From positions 496,001 through 560,000 of the forward strand of contig NZ_JAAOYM010000001.1 of assembly GCF_011761185.1 (NCBI RefSeq): DNA of 64,000 nucleotides, written 5' to 3'. Position numbers and translations under genes: made by a program. The notes under the pieces are model-generated. The model searched no databases. It was not told the DNA's origin and saw only the letters and a list, made by a program, of their open reading frames with translations. This DNA comes from Saccharomonospora amisosensis (GTDB taxonomy: Bacteria > Actinomycetota > Actinomycetes > Mycobacteriales > Pseudonocardiaceae). This document shows positions 25,349 to 33,769 of the stretch, in pieces. Numbering within the stretch: position 1 is the first letter of the stretch; the number at the start of each line of letters is the position of its first letter.

Positions 25349-26062
25349 ATGCGCCAGCGGGTTCGAGCGCTGCTTGACGGGATCGACGCGCGGGAGACCG
25401 AACTGAGGCGCGCCGCGCGGCTGGTGCTGGACTGCTTGCGGCGCGACGGGATCGTGTTCACGGCCGGAGCCGGGCACTCGCTGGCGATGGTGTGCGAGAC
25501 GTTCTACCGGGCTGGCGGCCTCGCCGCCGTGCGACCGCTGTGGGACCCGGGGGTGCTGCCACTTTCCGGCGCGGCTCGCAGTTCGGCCGCAGAGCGGGAA
25601 CCCGGGCGAGGGCGGGCCGTGCTGGCGGAGGCCGACCCGGCCCCACCCGATCTGGTGGTCGTGTTCTCCACGAGCGGACGCAATCCGTACCCGGTGGAGA
25701 TCGCACGGGAGGCGTTGGCGCGCGGGGTGCCGGTGGTGGCCGTGACCTCGGCTGCCGCCTCCGCCGCGGCCGCCGACCGCAGCGGCACCCGGCTGGCCGA
25801 GCACGCCACCGTCGTGCTCGACACGGGCGTGCCCGCCGGAGACGTCATCTGGCCTGTGGAGCGGCCACGCACGGCCGCGGTGTCGACGGTGCTCGCCGCC
25901 TACCTGTGGGCGAGCCTGCTGGCGGAAGTGGCCGAGCTGGCGCGAATGCACGACGTCGATCTTCCACTGTGGACCAGTTCGAACGTGCCGGGTGGAGACG
26001 AACGCAACGCCGAGTTGATGGTGCGCTACGCGGGCCGTGTTCCGCAGTTGCGGCACGGCTGA
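25349..26062 (+). CDS. SIS-domain protein, sugar isomerase-like
   Basis: A 237-residue protein with one SIS phosphosugar-binding domain. Motifs are VFTAGAGHSLAMVCETFYRAGG near residue 35, VVVFSTSGRNPYPVEIA near residue 105 and VPVVAVTSAAAS. It resembles the UPF0309/DUF2529 group that binds phosphosugars. The ATG at 25349 follows GGAGGG at a suitable distance; an ATG at 25331 is the alternative and would add six residues. It converges on the MBL hydrolase gene with one intervening base. Confidence 0.85.
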   Translation: MRQRVRALLDGIDARETELRRAARLVLDCLRRDGIVFTAGAGHSLAMVCETFYRAGGLAAVRPLWDPGVLPLSGAARSSAAEREPGRGRAVLAEADPAPPDLVVVFSTSGRNPYPVEIAREALARGVPVVAVTSAAASAAAADRSGTRLAEHATVVLDTGVPAGDVIWPVERPRTAAVSTVLAAYLWASLLAEVAELARMHDVDLPLWTSSNVPGGDERNAELMVRYAGRVPQLRHG

Positions 26063-26063
26063 G

Positions 26064-27104
26064 TCAGTTGCCGACTTCCAGCTGTTCCAGATCTCGGCCC
26101 ACCACCACCCGGCCGGAGTAGCCGCGCCCGGCCTCCAGCCACCGGGAATGTGGGGTGGACACGGGAACGAAGTGGTTGAGCACCAGCGTCGCCACTCCCG
26201 CCCGCTCGGCGAGCGGGCCGACCTGCTCGATGGTGGTGTGTGCGCCAAGCACGTGGCGCAGCACAGCCTCCTGCTCCGGGCTGCGTCGTTTCGGCGCCGC
26301 CCGTTCGATGGCGAGACCGTCGATGACCTCGTGCACAAGTACGTCGGCACCCGTGGCCAGCTCCACCAGGTTCTCGCAGGGGCAGGTGTCACCGGAGAAG
26401 ACGACCGAGCCGTCGTCGGTGTCGAAACGGAACGCGAGCGCGGGAAACACCGGTGCGTGGTCGACGAGCGTGGCCGAGACCCGCACGAGATCGTCCTCGT
26501 AGAAGGTGAACGGGCGCATCCGCGGTGCTGGGTCGCCGTTGGGGTCGGCGAGGAACTCCGGCGGCACCGGCACGTCGCGGCCCTCGAACAGTTGCGAGGG
26601 GACCTTCCTGCGGTTGTCGCGGGCGCGGTCGTTGAAGTCGGTCGCGAAGGCCCTTGTGAGTAACTCGACGGTTTCGCGCATGCCGGGTGTCGGGTTGTCG
26701 GCCGCGACAACGGGGGGCTCCTCGGCGGAGCCGAACGCGGGCGGTAGCACGCCGCGATTGCCCGGCCCCCAGACCACGAGCGGGCCTTCGATGGCGTCCA
26801 GCCCGTTGAACAGGCCGGGGTTGAGCAGGTTGTTCAGGTCGACGACGTGATCGGAGTGCAGGTGCGTGATGAAGATGCCCCGCAACGCGTCCAGCGGGCC
26901 GGTCCGGCCGGGCGAGCCGAGGCCGCTCAGCCGCAACTGTCTCGCCACGCCGTGACCCGCGTCGATCAGGTAGTAGCGATCACCGACCGCGAGTGCGGAG
27001 GAGACGCCCGCACCACCTTCCGCGTGCCAGCCGGGACCGCCCGCGGTGCCTAGCAGCACCAGGCGGGTCCGATGGTCGGCAGCCGACGTCGACGCACCAG
27101 TCAC
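26064..27104 (-). CDS. MBL-fold metallohydrolase, RNase Z/arylsulfatase-like
   Basis: A 346-residue metallo-beta-lactamase-fold enzyme. It has GTAGGPG at the N-terminus, the metal motif THLHSDHVVDLNNLL near residue 81, AFRFDTDDGSVVFSGDTCP near residue 225 and a late His in VLNHFVP. The arrangement matches the RNase-Z-like/arylsulfatase AtsA group rather than hydrolases of glutathione thioesters. GTG 27104 has GGAGGG just upstream; an upstream TTG start would add a hydrophobic leader and is considered unlikely. The physiological substrate is not evident. Confidence 0.83.
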   Translation of the reverse strand: MTGASTSAADHRTRLVLLGTAGGPGWHAEGGAGVSSALAVGDRYYLIDAGHGVARQLRLSGLGSPGRTGPLDALRGIFITHLHSDHVVDLNNLLNPGLFNGLDAIEGPLVVWGPGNRGVLPPAFGSAEEPPVVAADNPTPGMRETVELLTRAFATDFNDRARDNRRKVPSQLFEGRDVPVPPEFLADPNGDPAPRMRPFTFYEDDLVRVSATLVDHAPVFPALAFRFDTDDGSVVFSGDTCPCENLVELATGADVLVHEVIDGLAIERAAPKRRSPEQEAVLRHVLGAHTTIEQVGPLAERAGVATLVLNHFVPVSTPHSRWLEAGRGYSGRVVVGRDLEQLEVGN

Positions 27105-27184
27105 GTGCCCTCCGATCCCTCGCGCGGCCACGGCGCCGCCGGGGAGAAAGCTAGTCACCAACGTGACGGCTGTCAAAGATGTGA

Positions 27185-28291
27185 CTAGAAAGTTCGGGGT
27201 TTCTCGGTTGCCGGAACGCAGAACTCGCGGTCGGGAGCGCAGGACTCGCGGGCCGGAGCGGGGGACTCGCGGTCGGGAGCGGGGGACTCGCGGGTGAGGG
27301 GGAGGCCGAACAGCTCGAAGACCTCGGTGTCCATGAAGTTGGCGACGTGGCTGATCCCCTCGGTGGTGAGGGTCAGCAGCTGAAGGGTGAACGCGCGGTA
27401 GGTGCCGTCGGCCGGGTCCCGCAGATACTGCGCGAACCCCGGCTGGGAGTTACCCCGCACCGGGACTAGCAACACGCCGCCGGGTCGCGCTGGGCAACGG
27501 TTGGCGAGGTGGTTCGCGACGTCGGCGCTACCTCGGTACCACGCGGCGTACGGCGGCATCTCCCAAACGATGTCGTCGGTGAACAGCCGCACCAGGGCAT
27601 CGACATCCTTGCGCTCGAACGCGCTCAGGTAGCGATCCAGCAGGTCCCGCTGCTCGCTCTCCGTGGGTTCGGCGACTTCGTCCGGCCTCGGTGACACCTT
27701 GGCCAGTTGCGCCCTTGCCCGTTGCAGCGTGCTGTTGACCGCCGCTGTCGTGGTGCCGACCGCCTCTGCCACCTCCGAGGCCTTCCACTTCAGCACGTCA
27801 CGCAGTATGAGCACCGCGCGCTGTCGTGGCGGCAGGTGCTGCAGGGCGGCGACCAGCGCCAACCGCACCCCCTCCTTCGCCGCGACGATCGAGGCCGGAT
27901 CGGACGTGGAGTCGGCTTCGGCGTCCGGTAGCGGCTGTAGCCACGGCACGTCGGTGCGCTCGGCGAGGTCGGCGGAAGGGTCTGCGCTGGTGCTGCCGAG
28001 GCCGGTGGGCATCGGCCTGCGTCCACGAGTCTCCAGCGCCGTCAGGCAGGCCGTTGTGGCGATGCGGTGCAGCCAGGTCCGCAGCGAGGACCGGCCTTCG
28101 AAGCGGTCGTATGCCCGCCATGCCCGCAGGTAGGTCTCCTGGACCAGATCCTCGGCGTCGTGCGCCGAGCCGAGCATTCGGTAGCAGTGCGCCAGCAGTT
28201 CGCGGCGCAGCGGGTTGGCCTGGCGGAGGAACTCGTCGTCGAGTTCGCGGCCGTCCGCGCCGGTGAGCATCGAGTTCGCGACTTTCTCCAC
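27185..28291 (-). CDS. ECF sigma factor, SigG-like, with SnoaL domain and repeat-derived tail
   Basis: A 368-residue sigma factor. Region 2 includes HCYRMLGSAHDAEDLVQETYL, region 4 includes LPPRQRAVLILRDVLKWKASEVAEAVGTT, and residues 215-330 form a SnoaL-like ligand-binding domain (LDRYLSAFERKDVDALVRLFTDD). This is the layout of SigG/SigJ-type factors. The last 35 residues are unusual: they are encoded by the 21-bp repeat array and read RESPAPDRESPAP and so on, with no counterpart expected in homologues. The start is GTG 28291. No anti-sigma gene adjoins it, which fits sigma factors self-regulated through the C-terminal domain. Confidence 0.9.
   Translation of the reverse strand: MEKVANSMLTGADGRELDDEFLRQANPLRRELLAHCYRMLGSAHDAEDLVQETYLRAWRAYDRFEGRSSLRTWLHRIATTACLTALETRGRRPMPTGLGSTSADPSADLAERTDVPWLQPLPDAEADSTSDPASIVAAKEGVRLALVAALQHLPPRQRAVLILRDVLKWKASEVAEAVGTTTAAVNSTLQRARAQLAKVSPRPDEVAEPTESEQRDLLDRYLSAFERKDVDALVRLFTDDIVWEMPPYAAWYRGSADVANHLANRCPARPGGVLLVPVRGNSQPGFAQYLRDPADGTYRAFTLQLLTLTTEGISHVANFMDTEVFELFGLPLTRESPAPDRESPAPARESCAPDREFCVPATEKPRTF
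27213..27296 (-). repeat. 21-bp tandem repeat, locus B (four units, translated)
   Basis: Four 21-bp units (27213-27233, 27234-27254, 27255-27275, 27276-27296). On the minus strand they read GCGAGTCCCCCGCTCCCG and variants, in the sense direction of the sigma-factor gene, whose last codons they supply. The unit nearest the stop carries the GAGTTCTGCGTTCC variant also seen at the distal end of locus A. Confidence 0.92.
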
Positions 28292-28365
28292 CGCCTCATT
28301 CTCCTCCAGCCACCGACACGCACCGAACGGTTACGTTGCGGCCGCGTGGCGTTACGGTCCGATGT

Positions 28366-28764
28366 TCACAGCGGCGGGGTGAACTCGATACGCCATCGCC
28401 CACCGGCTTCGCCGACCGCGATGTCGTAGGAGAACGGCGCCCCTTCCGCTCGCCTGCCGCTGACGGTGGCGAGAGTGGGTCGTTGGGCGTTCGGGCGCAG
28501 GGTCACAGTGATGTCGTGGGCTCGTACCCGCCGAAGCTCGTCCAGATACGCGGACGCGAACTCGTCCAGCTCTCCCGGCGGGTATGCCGTGAGCCGCGCG
28601 AACCGTTCGATCTCTCGCGAGTTGAGCGCGCGCTCCAGTTCCTGGCGTAGCTGCGCCGGTGTGGCCACACCCGGGTCGGGCTGCCTCGCGATGAGCACGG
28701 TGACGACCACGATCCACACCACGACGATCACCACGACGCCCGCGAGAAGCCTGTTCCTGCGCAT
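28366..28764 (-). CDS. Single-pass membrane protein of unknown function
   Basis: A 132-residue protein: a basic start (MRRNR), one strong membrane segment at residues 6-26 (VVVIVVVWIVVVTVLIA), then a soluble domain of about 100 residues presumably outside the membrane. The soluble part has alternating charged helices followed by beta-like sequence ending in GRWRIEFTPPL, reminiscent of small SnoaL/NTF2-like export domains. No family is assigned. It precedes the sigma-factor gene on the same strand but is on the far side of that gene's promoter, so it is probably separate. Confidence 0.65.
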   Translation of the reverse strand: MRRNRLLAGVVVIVVVWIVVVTVLIARQPDPGVATPAQLRQELERALNSREIERFARLTAYPPGELDEFASAYLDELRRVRAHDITVTLRPNAQRPTLATVSGRRAEGAPFSYDIAVGEAGGRWRIEFTPPL

Positions 28765-28919
28765 GCGCTCGACGCTACCCAGCCGGGGCCCAGCGAGGTG
28801 GTCAGCTCGGCAACGAGCTGCGCCGCCGGGTGGGGAAACCGAGCTGTTCCACAGCTCGTTGACGATCGTCACCAATATGGCTAACGTCTGCCGGGTCGCG
28901 GTAACGGGAGAGGGTGGCA

Positions 28920-29306
28920 ATGCTTGAAGGCAAGGTGGCCGTGGTCACCGGCGAGGGCAGGGGGCCGGGCCGGGCGTACCCGGCCGCTCTCGCCGCCTTC
29001 GGAGCGTCGGTCGTCGTGAACGACGTCGATGGCGAGGTGGCCGCGGAGACTGTCGAGCTCATCACGACGGCGCGCGGGGTGGCGGTGGCCGGCCCCGTCG
29101 CCGTCGGCGACGTCGCACCCGTGGTGGTCTACCTGGCCTCCGAGTGCGCCGGCGAGCGCATCTCGCTGTGGTCGCACCCCACCGAGGTGGTCACCGCCGT
29201 ACACGCGGGCGGTTGGGCGTCCGCCGACGTCACGGTGAGGTTCGCCTCGACGCCGGCAGCCCAGTCACAGGACTACAAGTCGACCATCATGGGAGCACCG
29301 AAATGA
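28920..29306 (+). pseudogene. Short-chain dehydrogenase with large internal deletion
   Basis: The first 38 residues are a clear SDR start of the multifunctional-enzyme type (MLEGKVAVVTGEGRGPGRAY, then VVVNDVD), although the usual GAGRGIGRAYA is altered to GEGRGPGRAYP. After about residue 60 the sequence jumps to GDVAPVVVYLASECAGERI, which normally lies more than 100 residues later. The catalytic Ser and Tyr-x-x-x-Lys region is missing, leaving 128 of about 290 residues with the frame kept open. It is coupled by ATGA to the next gene, so it may persist as a leader. It is almost certainly inactive as a dehydrogenase. Confidence 0.8.
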
Positions 29307-30193
29307 CCGTGTACGCCAAGCCCGAGATCGACGTCTCCGCCGTTACGGCGATCGACGTCCATGTTCACGTGCACGCCTCCGTCCGCGGGTCGGCCGTGAA
29401 CGAGGCGGCAATGAAGGAGATGGCCGAGTACTTCCGCAACGACGACGTGCGGCCGAACAACACCCGTGACATCGCGAACTACTACCGCGAGCGCGGGATG
29501 GCCGCGGTGGTGTTCGGTGTGGACTCCGCGGACAAGGAAGGAGCCGTCAGCAACGAGGAGGTCGCCGAGATCGCGGCGGAGAACTCCGACGTGCTCATCC
29601 CGTTCGCCAGTATCGACCCCGCGCGTGGCGCGGAGGGAGTGGCGATGGCGCGGCGGCTCATCACCGACTACGGTGTCAAGGGGTTCAAGTTCCATCCGAA
29701 CACCCAGGCGTTCTACCCGAACGACCCGGATGCCTACCGGCTGTACGAGGTGATCGCGGAGCACGGTCGCATCGCTTTGTTCCACAGTGGACATACCGGA
29801 GTCGGCGCCAACACGCGTGGTGGTGGGGGAATCCGGTTGAAGTACTCCAACCCGATGCATGTCGACGACGTCGCCGTTGACTTCCCCGACATGCCGATCA
29901 TCCTGGCGCACCCTTCGTTCCCGTGGCAGGACGAGGCGCTTTCGGTGGCACTGCACAAGCCCAACGTCCACATCGACCTGTCCGGATGGTCGCCGAAGTA
30001 CTTCGCGCCGCAACTCATCCAGTACGCGAACACCCTGCTACGGCACAAGATGCTGTTCGGCTCGGACTACCCGGTGATCACACCGGAGCGCTGGCTGCGG
30101 GACTTGGACAAGATCGACATCCGGGAAGAGGTCCGCCCGCTGATCCTGAAGGAGAACGCGGCCAGGCTGTTCGGGCTTACGGCCCGCGACTAG
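29303..30193 (+). CDS. Amidohydrolase-2 family protein, ACMSD/decarboxylase-like
   Basis: A 296-residue TIM-barrel amidohydrolase-2 protein. Metal-site motifs are AIDVHVHVHAS at the N-terminus, GFKFHPNTQAFYPND near residue 130, PIILAHPSFPWQDE near residue 195 and the late Asp in MLFGSDYPVITPERW. The group includes ACMSD and aromatic-acid decarboxylases as well as hydrolases. The gene starts within the stop of the truncated SDR (ATGA) and is followed by a MaoC remnant. This suggests the last intact member of an old acyl-CoA or aromatic degradation operon. Confidence 0.87.
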   Translation: MTVYAKPEIDVSAVTAIDVHVHVHASVRGSAVNEAAMKEMAEYFRNDDVRPNNTRDIANYYRERGMAAVVFGVDSADKEGAVSNEEVAEIAAENSDVLIPFASIDPARGAEGVAMARRLITDYGVKGFKFHPNTQAFYPNDPDAYRLYEVIAEHGRIALFHSGHTGVGANTRGGGGIRLKYSNPMHVDDVAVDFPDMPIILAHPSFPWQDEALSVALHKPNVHIDLSGWSPKYFAPQLIQYANTLLRHKMLFGSDYPVITPERWLRDLDKIDIREEVRPLILKENAARLFGLTARD

Positions 30194-30219
30194 CGAACGG
30201 GTGCCGACCCGGCCACACC

Positions 30220-30456
30220 GACGGGCTGGAGATCACGCAGGACCGGATCAACGAGTTCGCCGAAGCCACTGGCGACCACCAGTGGACACTCGGCGCGCGA
30301 AGGACGGGCCGTTCGGCACGACCGTCGCGCACGGCCACCCTCGACGAGGTCACCGAGAACCAAGGTGGCGTGCAGTCACGAGTCACCCCGACCTTCGAGG
30401 CGCAGGGGCAAGAAGAGCGCGCGTACGCGGCGACGATCGTGCTGCGCGGCTACTGG
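30220..30456 (+). pseudogene. MaoC-like dehydratase remnant, frameshifted
   Basis: One frame opens with DGLEITQDRINEFAEATGDHQW, the standard N-terminus of MaoC-type enoyl-CoA hydratases. At about 30286 the homology shifts to another frame, giving DGPFGTTVAHG, the hydratase catalytic-loop region. It then returns to the first frame for LDEVTENQGGVQSRVTPTFE and ATIVLRGYW, which match the family's C-terminal strands. The middle of the protein is missing, so at least two frameshifts and a deletion have destroyed it. It lies between the amidohydrolase and paaX genes. Confidence 0.75.
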
Positions 30457-30501
30457 CTGAAGCAGAAGTTCCGCCACGCGGGTTCTGAGGGCTCGGAGCC
30501 G

Positions 30502-31392
30502 CTACGCGGTTCGCTTACCCTGGCGGTCTCTCGGGTCGGTCGCGTCGCGTGTGGGCAGTGCGATGCGTTCCACGAGCGCATCCACTTCACGCTCGGCCTG
30601 CGGGGCGAACGCCGAACGCATCCGCAGGAACACGTGCTCGGCGCGCACGGCGGGCCAGTCCCTCGGCAGGTGCTCGACCGGAAGGCCGGGGTCCTTGCGC
30701 AGCAGTAGCGTCCATTCCGTGTGCATGAGCAGTTGCCGGGGCAGCACGTCCTGTGACGAGGCCAGTGGATCGGCGATGTCCCAGCGGTGCAGGAAACCCC
30801 GGTAGCCCTCGGCGAGCTCCTCGAGGTCCCAGGTTTCCGCGATCATCTCCTGGATGTCCGTGGGATGAAGCGTCGTGGCACGGAAGGCCTTCACGTGGTC
30901 GGCTACGTCGAGCCCCTCGAGCAACTGGTCGAGGTCGACCTCCCTCGGCGTGATCCACAGGCCGTTCTGCAGCGGGCCGAAACCGGCCCAGGCCAGCCGC
31001 GAGCGCAGCAGGTGACGGTCGGACCTGCGGGTTTCCGGCAGGGAGAAACCGAGCACGGTCCAGTGCCCGTCCCACTCCCGGTTAACCGCCTGCCGGACGC
31101 GGGTTCCGCCTTCCTGAAGGACGCCTGCGGTGTACTCGGTGAGCCCGAGATACACACGCTTGCCGCTGCGGTGTCGTTCCAGCAACCCGCGACGGGTCAT
31201 CCTGGAAAGGGTGGAGCGGGCGGCGTGCTCACCGACACCCACCTTGGCGAGCACGTCGATGAGGCTGGCCGAGTAGACGGCTTCGTCGCGGCCAAGCAGG
31301 TGAGCGGCGAGGAAGTTGAGCAGCAGTGCCTGTGGCCGCTGCCACGGTGTAGCGGTTGATCCGGCCTCGTCCGCCGTGTCCTGCGAATCCAT
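30502..31392 (-). CDS. PaaX-family transcriptional regulator
   Basis: A 296-residue GntR-like winged-helix regulator of the PaaX type: LLNFLAAHLLGRDEAVYSASLIDVLAKVGVGEHAARSTLSRMTRRG (residues 25-70) followed by a PaaX effector domain with WDGHWTVLGFSLPE and WDLEELAEGYRGFL. GGGAGGG precedes the ATG at 31392. PaaX proteins respond to phenylacetyl-CoA in enteric bacteria, but the paa genes here lie 22 kb away with their own TetR-type PaaR. This copy more likely controlled the decayed operon next to it or another acyl-CoA pathway. Confidence 0.9.
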   Translation of the reverse strand: MDSQDTADEAGSTATPWQRPQALLLNFLAAHLLGRDEAVYSASLIDVLAKVGVGEHAARSTLSRMTRRGLLERHRSGKRVYLGLTEYTAGVLQEGGTRVRQAVNREWDGHWTVLGFSLPETRRSDRHLLRSRLAWAGFGPLQNGLWITPREVDLDQLLEGLDVADHVKAFRATTLHPTDIQEMIAETWDLEELAEGYRGFLHRWDIADPLASSQDVLPRQLLMHTEWTLLLRKDPGLPVEHLPRDWPAVRAEHVFLRMRSAFAPQAEREVDALVERIALPTRDATDPRDRQGKRTA

Positions 31393-31617
31393 CCGCCCTC
31401 CCCCGTGGGTAGGTACCCCGCCACTCTGGTGTCGATGGTAGGTCAACCGTCTCGTGCCCCGACCTCGGTGCCGCGCGCGGGACGGCGCTGTGACCTAGTC
31501 ATCTGTTTGACGTCCGTCACAGGGGAGAATAACATTGGCAGCCGCCGCCCCGCCGGGCCGCGGGTCGGTGGAGTGATCGCGGGGTGCGAGTCCACGTAGG
31601 ACCCTTCGACCTGTGGG

Positions 31618-31649
31618 CGCCTGCGAGTTGGACGGGCTTGCCGCAGGCG
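31618..31649. terminator. Possible terminator after the STAS gene
   Basis: CGCCTGCG at 31618-31625 and its complement CGCAGGCG at 31642-31649 bracket a 16-nt loop, beginning three bases beyond the STAS stop. The eight-base GC-rich stem could terminate the partner-switching operon. Confidence 0.45.
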
Positions 31650-31652
31650 TGG

Positions 31653-31970
31653 TCAGCCTCGCACGTTGACGACGGAGGCCAGGCCGGAAAGCTCGATGAC
31701 GCGGCGGACGGGTGAACCGTACGGAGCGATCACGGTGCAATCCGTTTGCAGCAGCCGTAGCCGTTCCGCCAGCGCGAACAGTATGCGCAGGCCCGCGCTG
31801 TCGATGTAGGTGAGGCCACTGAGGTCTACACACACGCCCGCCAGCCGGTTGCTGACCGCCGCGAACACCTCCTGCTGCACAGCTTCAGAGTTCGCCAGGT
31901 CAACCTCGCCGTCGATCACGATGTCGACCGTGGCATCGCGGGTGTGTGCCCGGACACTGGCATTCGTCAT
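31653..31970 (-). CDS. STAS-domain anti-sigma factor antagonist
   Basis: A 105-residue SpoIIAA/RsbV-like protein. Motifs are VDIVIDGEVDLANSE near residue 14 and the phosphoacceptor loop LSGLTYIDSAGLRILFAL, where the Ser of DSAG is the residue expected to be phosphorylated by a cognate kinase. It overlaps the stop of the upstream GAF-phosphatase-kinase gene (ATGA), so the two form one partner-switching unit that should control an unlinked sigma factor or another target. Confidence 0.92.
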   Translation of the reverse strand: MTNASVRAHTRDATVDIVIDGEVDLANSEAVQQEVFAAVSNRLAGVCVDLSGLTYIDSAGLRILFALAERLRLLQTDCTVIAPYGSPVRRVIELSGLASVVNVRG

Positions 31971-33592
31971 TCCGGGTCAGCTCCGTGGAGCCGCTTGCCC
32001 AGGTACACATCCGTACCGGCGCCGTCGTGGTGCAGCACCGACATCTCGTCGCAGAGCTGGCGCATCAGCTCGGTGCCGCGCCCCCGGTGCGCGCCTCTCG
32101 GCGAACGCCAGGTACCGCTGTCGCTTACCGTGATACGGACCTCACCATCACGGTAGTGCGAGCACACCGTGTACTTCCCGCCACCGGGCCCGTAAGCGTG
32201 CTCGATCACGTTGGCCGCCGCTTCCCCGACCGCCACCAGCAGGTCGGAAACGTCGTCCTCGGAGGCGCCGACCGTCGGCAGCCATCTGCGAAGCGCCGTG
32301 CGCAACTCGGCCAGGGATTCCGGCACCGCCTCCAGTTCGAGTTCCATTTGATGCAGGTTGTGCAGGTCCTGCCTTCGCATCGCCAGGACGGCGATGTCGT
32401 CGGTCGCGGGCCGGTTACCGACGAGCCCGCTCAGCACCCTCGCGCACGTCGCCTGCGCGGGCCCGGCCCGCACGTGCTGCCGCAGCAGCCTGAGGCCGTC
32501 CTCCAGCGGCTGGTCCCTGCGCTCCACGAGGCCGTCGGTGTAGAAGCAGACCGTCGTGCCATAGGGGATGTCGATCGTCGTGGTGCGGCGGCGATATGTC
32601 GGAAAGCCCGCGCCGATGGGCGGGTCGACGGGCACCTCCGGCATTGTCGACTCCTCGCCGGGCACGGCAAGCACGGGCGCGGGGTGCCCTGCCAGTGACA
32701 GGTGTATGCGTTCCAGCGACGGTTCCCACATGGCATAGGCGATCGTGGCCATGGAGCCAGGCTCGAAATGGCGCATGTGCCGGTCGAGTCTAGAGAGCAC
32801 GTCGGCGGGGTCGCTCGCTTCGAGAGCGTAGGAACGTGTTGCCGTGCGCATCCGGCTCATCACTGTCGCGGCGGGCAACCCCTTGCCCACCACGTCCCCG
32901 ATCGCGACGCACAGCCAGCCCGACGGCAGCGTGAAGGCGTCGTACCAGTCGCCGCTCACCCCGACGGCCTCGCCCGGCACGTAGCGCGAGCAGAACTCCA
33001 GCCCGGAGACGTCCGGAAGCCGCCCAGGCAGCAGGGACCGTTGTAGTGCCGAAGCGGCGGCGCGCTCCGCCTGGGAAATCCGCGTCTTCGCGGCGAGCGC
33101 GATACGGTCGGCTACGAGCCGCAGCAGTCTCACATCCTCGTCGGTGAAGGTCCTTGTCCGCAGCGTGCCGACATGCAGCACGCCGATCAGTTCGTCCGCG
33201 GCGAGCAGTGGAACACCGGCCAGTGACACCAAGCCCTTGTCCCACAGTAACGAGTTGACGACGGTTTCCGGGTTGATGTGTTCCAGGACGAGTGGTTTGC
33301 GCTCGGCGGCGACCCTGCCCGCGAACCCCTCGCCGATGGGAACGCGAACACCCTGGTGTACCTCTTCCTCGATGCCGGAGGATGCCGTCGCGAGCAGTTC
33401 CCCGCCGTCCCCGTCGACAAACAGTACGGTCGCAGTGTCGGCGTCGAGGACATCGCGCACCCGGTTCAGCAGTTCCTGCAGCAGCTGCTCCACGCTGAGG
33501 TGGGCGAGCGCTGCGTCGGTGACCGCCTCGATCCGGCGCAGGCGGTCCTCGGCGCCGTCTGTCTCGACCGCCCATGGCATGTGGGCGAGCAT
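31967..33592 (-). CDS. GAF-PP2C phosphatase-HATPase fusion
   Basis: A 541-residue signalling protein. Residues 15-165 form a GAF sensor (LLNRVRDVLDADTATVLFVD, GVPLLAADELIGVLHVG). Residues 175-400 form a SpoIIE/RsbU-like PP2C phosphatase (VSGDWYDAFTLPSGWLCVAIGDVVGKGLPAA, TDGLVERRDQPLEDG, TDDIAVLAMR). Residues 405-535 form an RsbW-like HATPase kinase (LLVAVGEAAANVIEHAYG, VSDSGTW, GRGTELM). Phosphatase and kinase in one chain let it set the phosphorylation state of the STAS partner encoded next to it. The ATG at 33592 is used; an in-frame ATG four codons in is the alternative. Confidence 0.93.
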   Translation of the reverse strand: MLAHMPWAVETDGAEDRLRRIEAVTDAALAHLSVEQLLQELLNRVRDVLDADTATVLFVDGDGGELLATASSGIEEEVHQGVRVPIGEGFAGRVAAERKPLVLEHINPETVVNSLLWDKGLVSLAGVPLLAADELIGVLHVGTLRTRTFTDEDVRLLRLVADRIALAAKTRISQAERAAASALQRSLLPGRLPDVSGLEFCSRYVPGEAVGVSGDWYDAFTLPSGWLCVAIGDVVGKGLPAATVMSRMRTATRSYALEASDPADVLSRLDRHMRHFEPGSMATIAYAMWEPSLERIHLSLAGHPAPVLAVPGEESTMPEVPVDPPIGAGFPTYRRRTTTIDIPYGTTVCFYTDGLVERRDQPLEDGLRLLRQHVRAGPAQATCARVLSGLVGNRPATDDIAVLAMRRQDLHNLHQMELELEAVPESLAELRTALRRWLPTVGASEDDVSDLLVAVGEAAANVIEHAYGPGGGKYTVCSHYRDGEVRITVSDSGTWRSPRGAHRGRGTELMRQLCDEMSVLHHDGAGTDVYLGKRLHGADPE

Positions 33593-33769
33593 AGTCCCGT
33601 CAGGGGTTCACGGCAGGCTCGAACTCCCGCCGGATGGAACGGGATCACACTTTTGCCGCGAGGACATAACGGACGGTCCTTCCAGTAGTACGGATGGCGA
33701 CGAACTGATATTGATCTGCGGTATGTGTCACACCATTCGGCCGAATCCGCCAGGCCATGGAGCGTGCCC

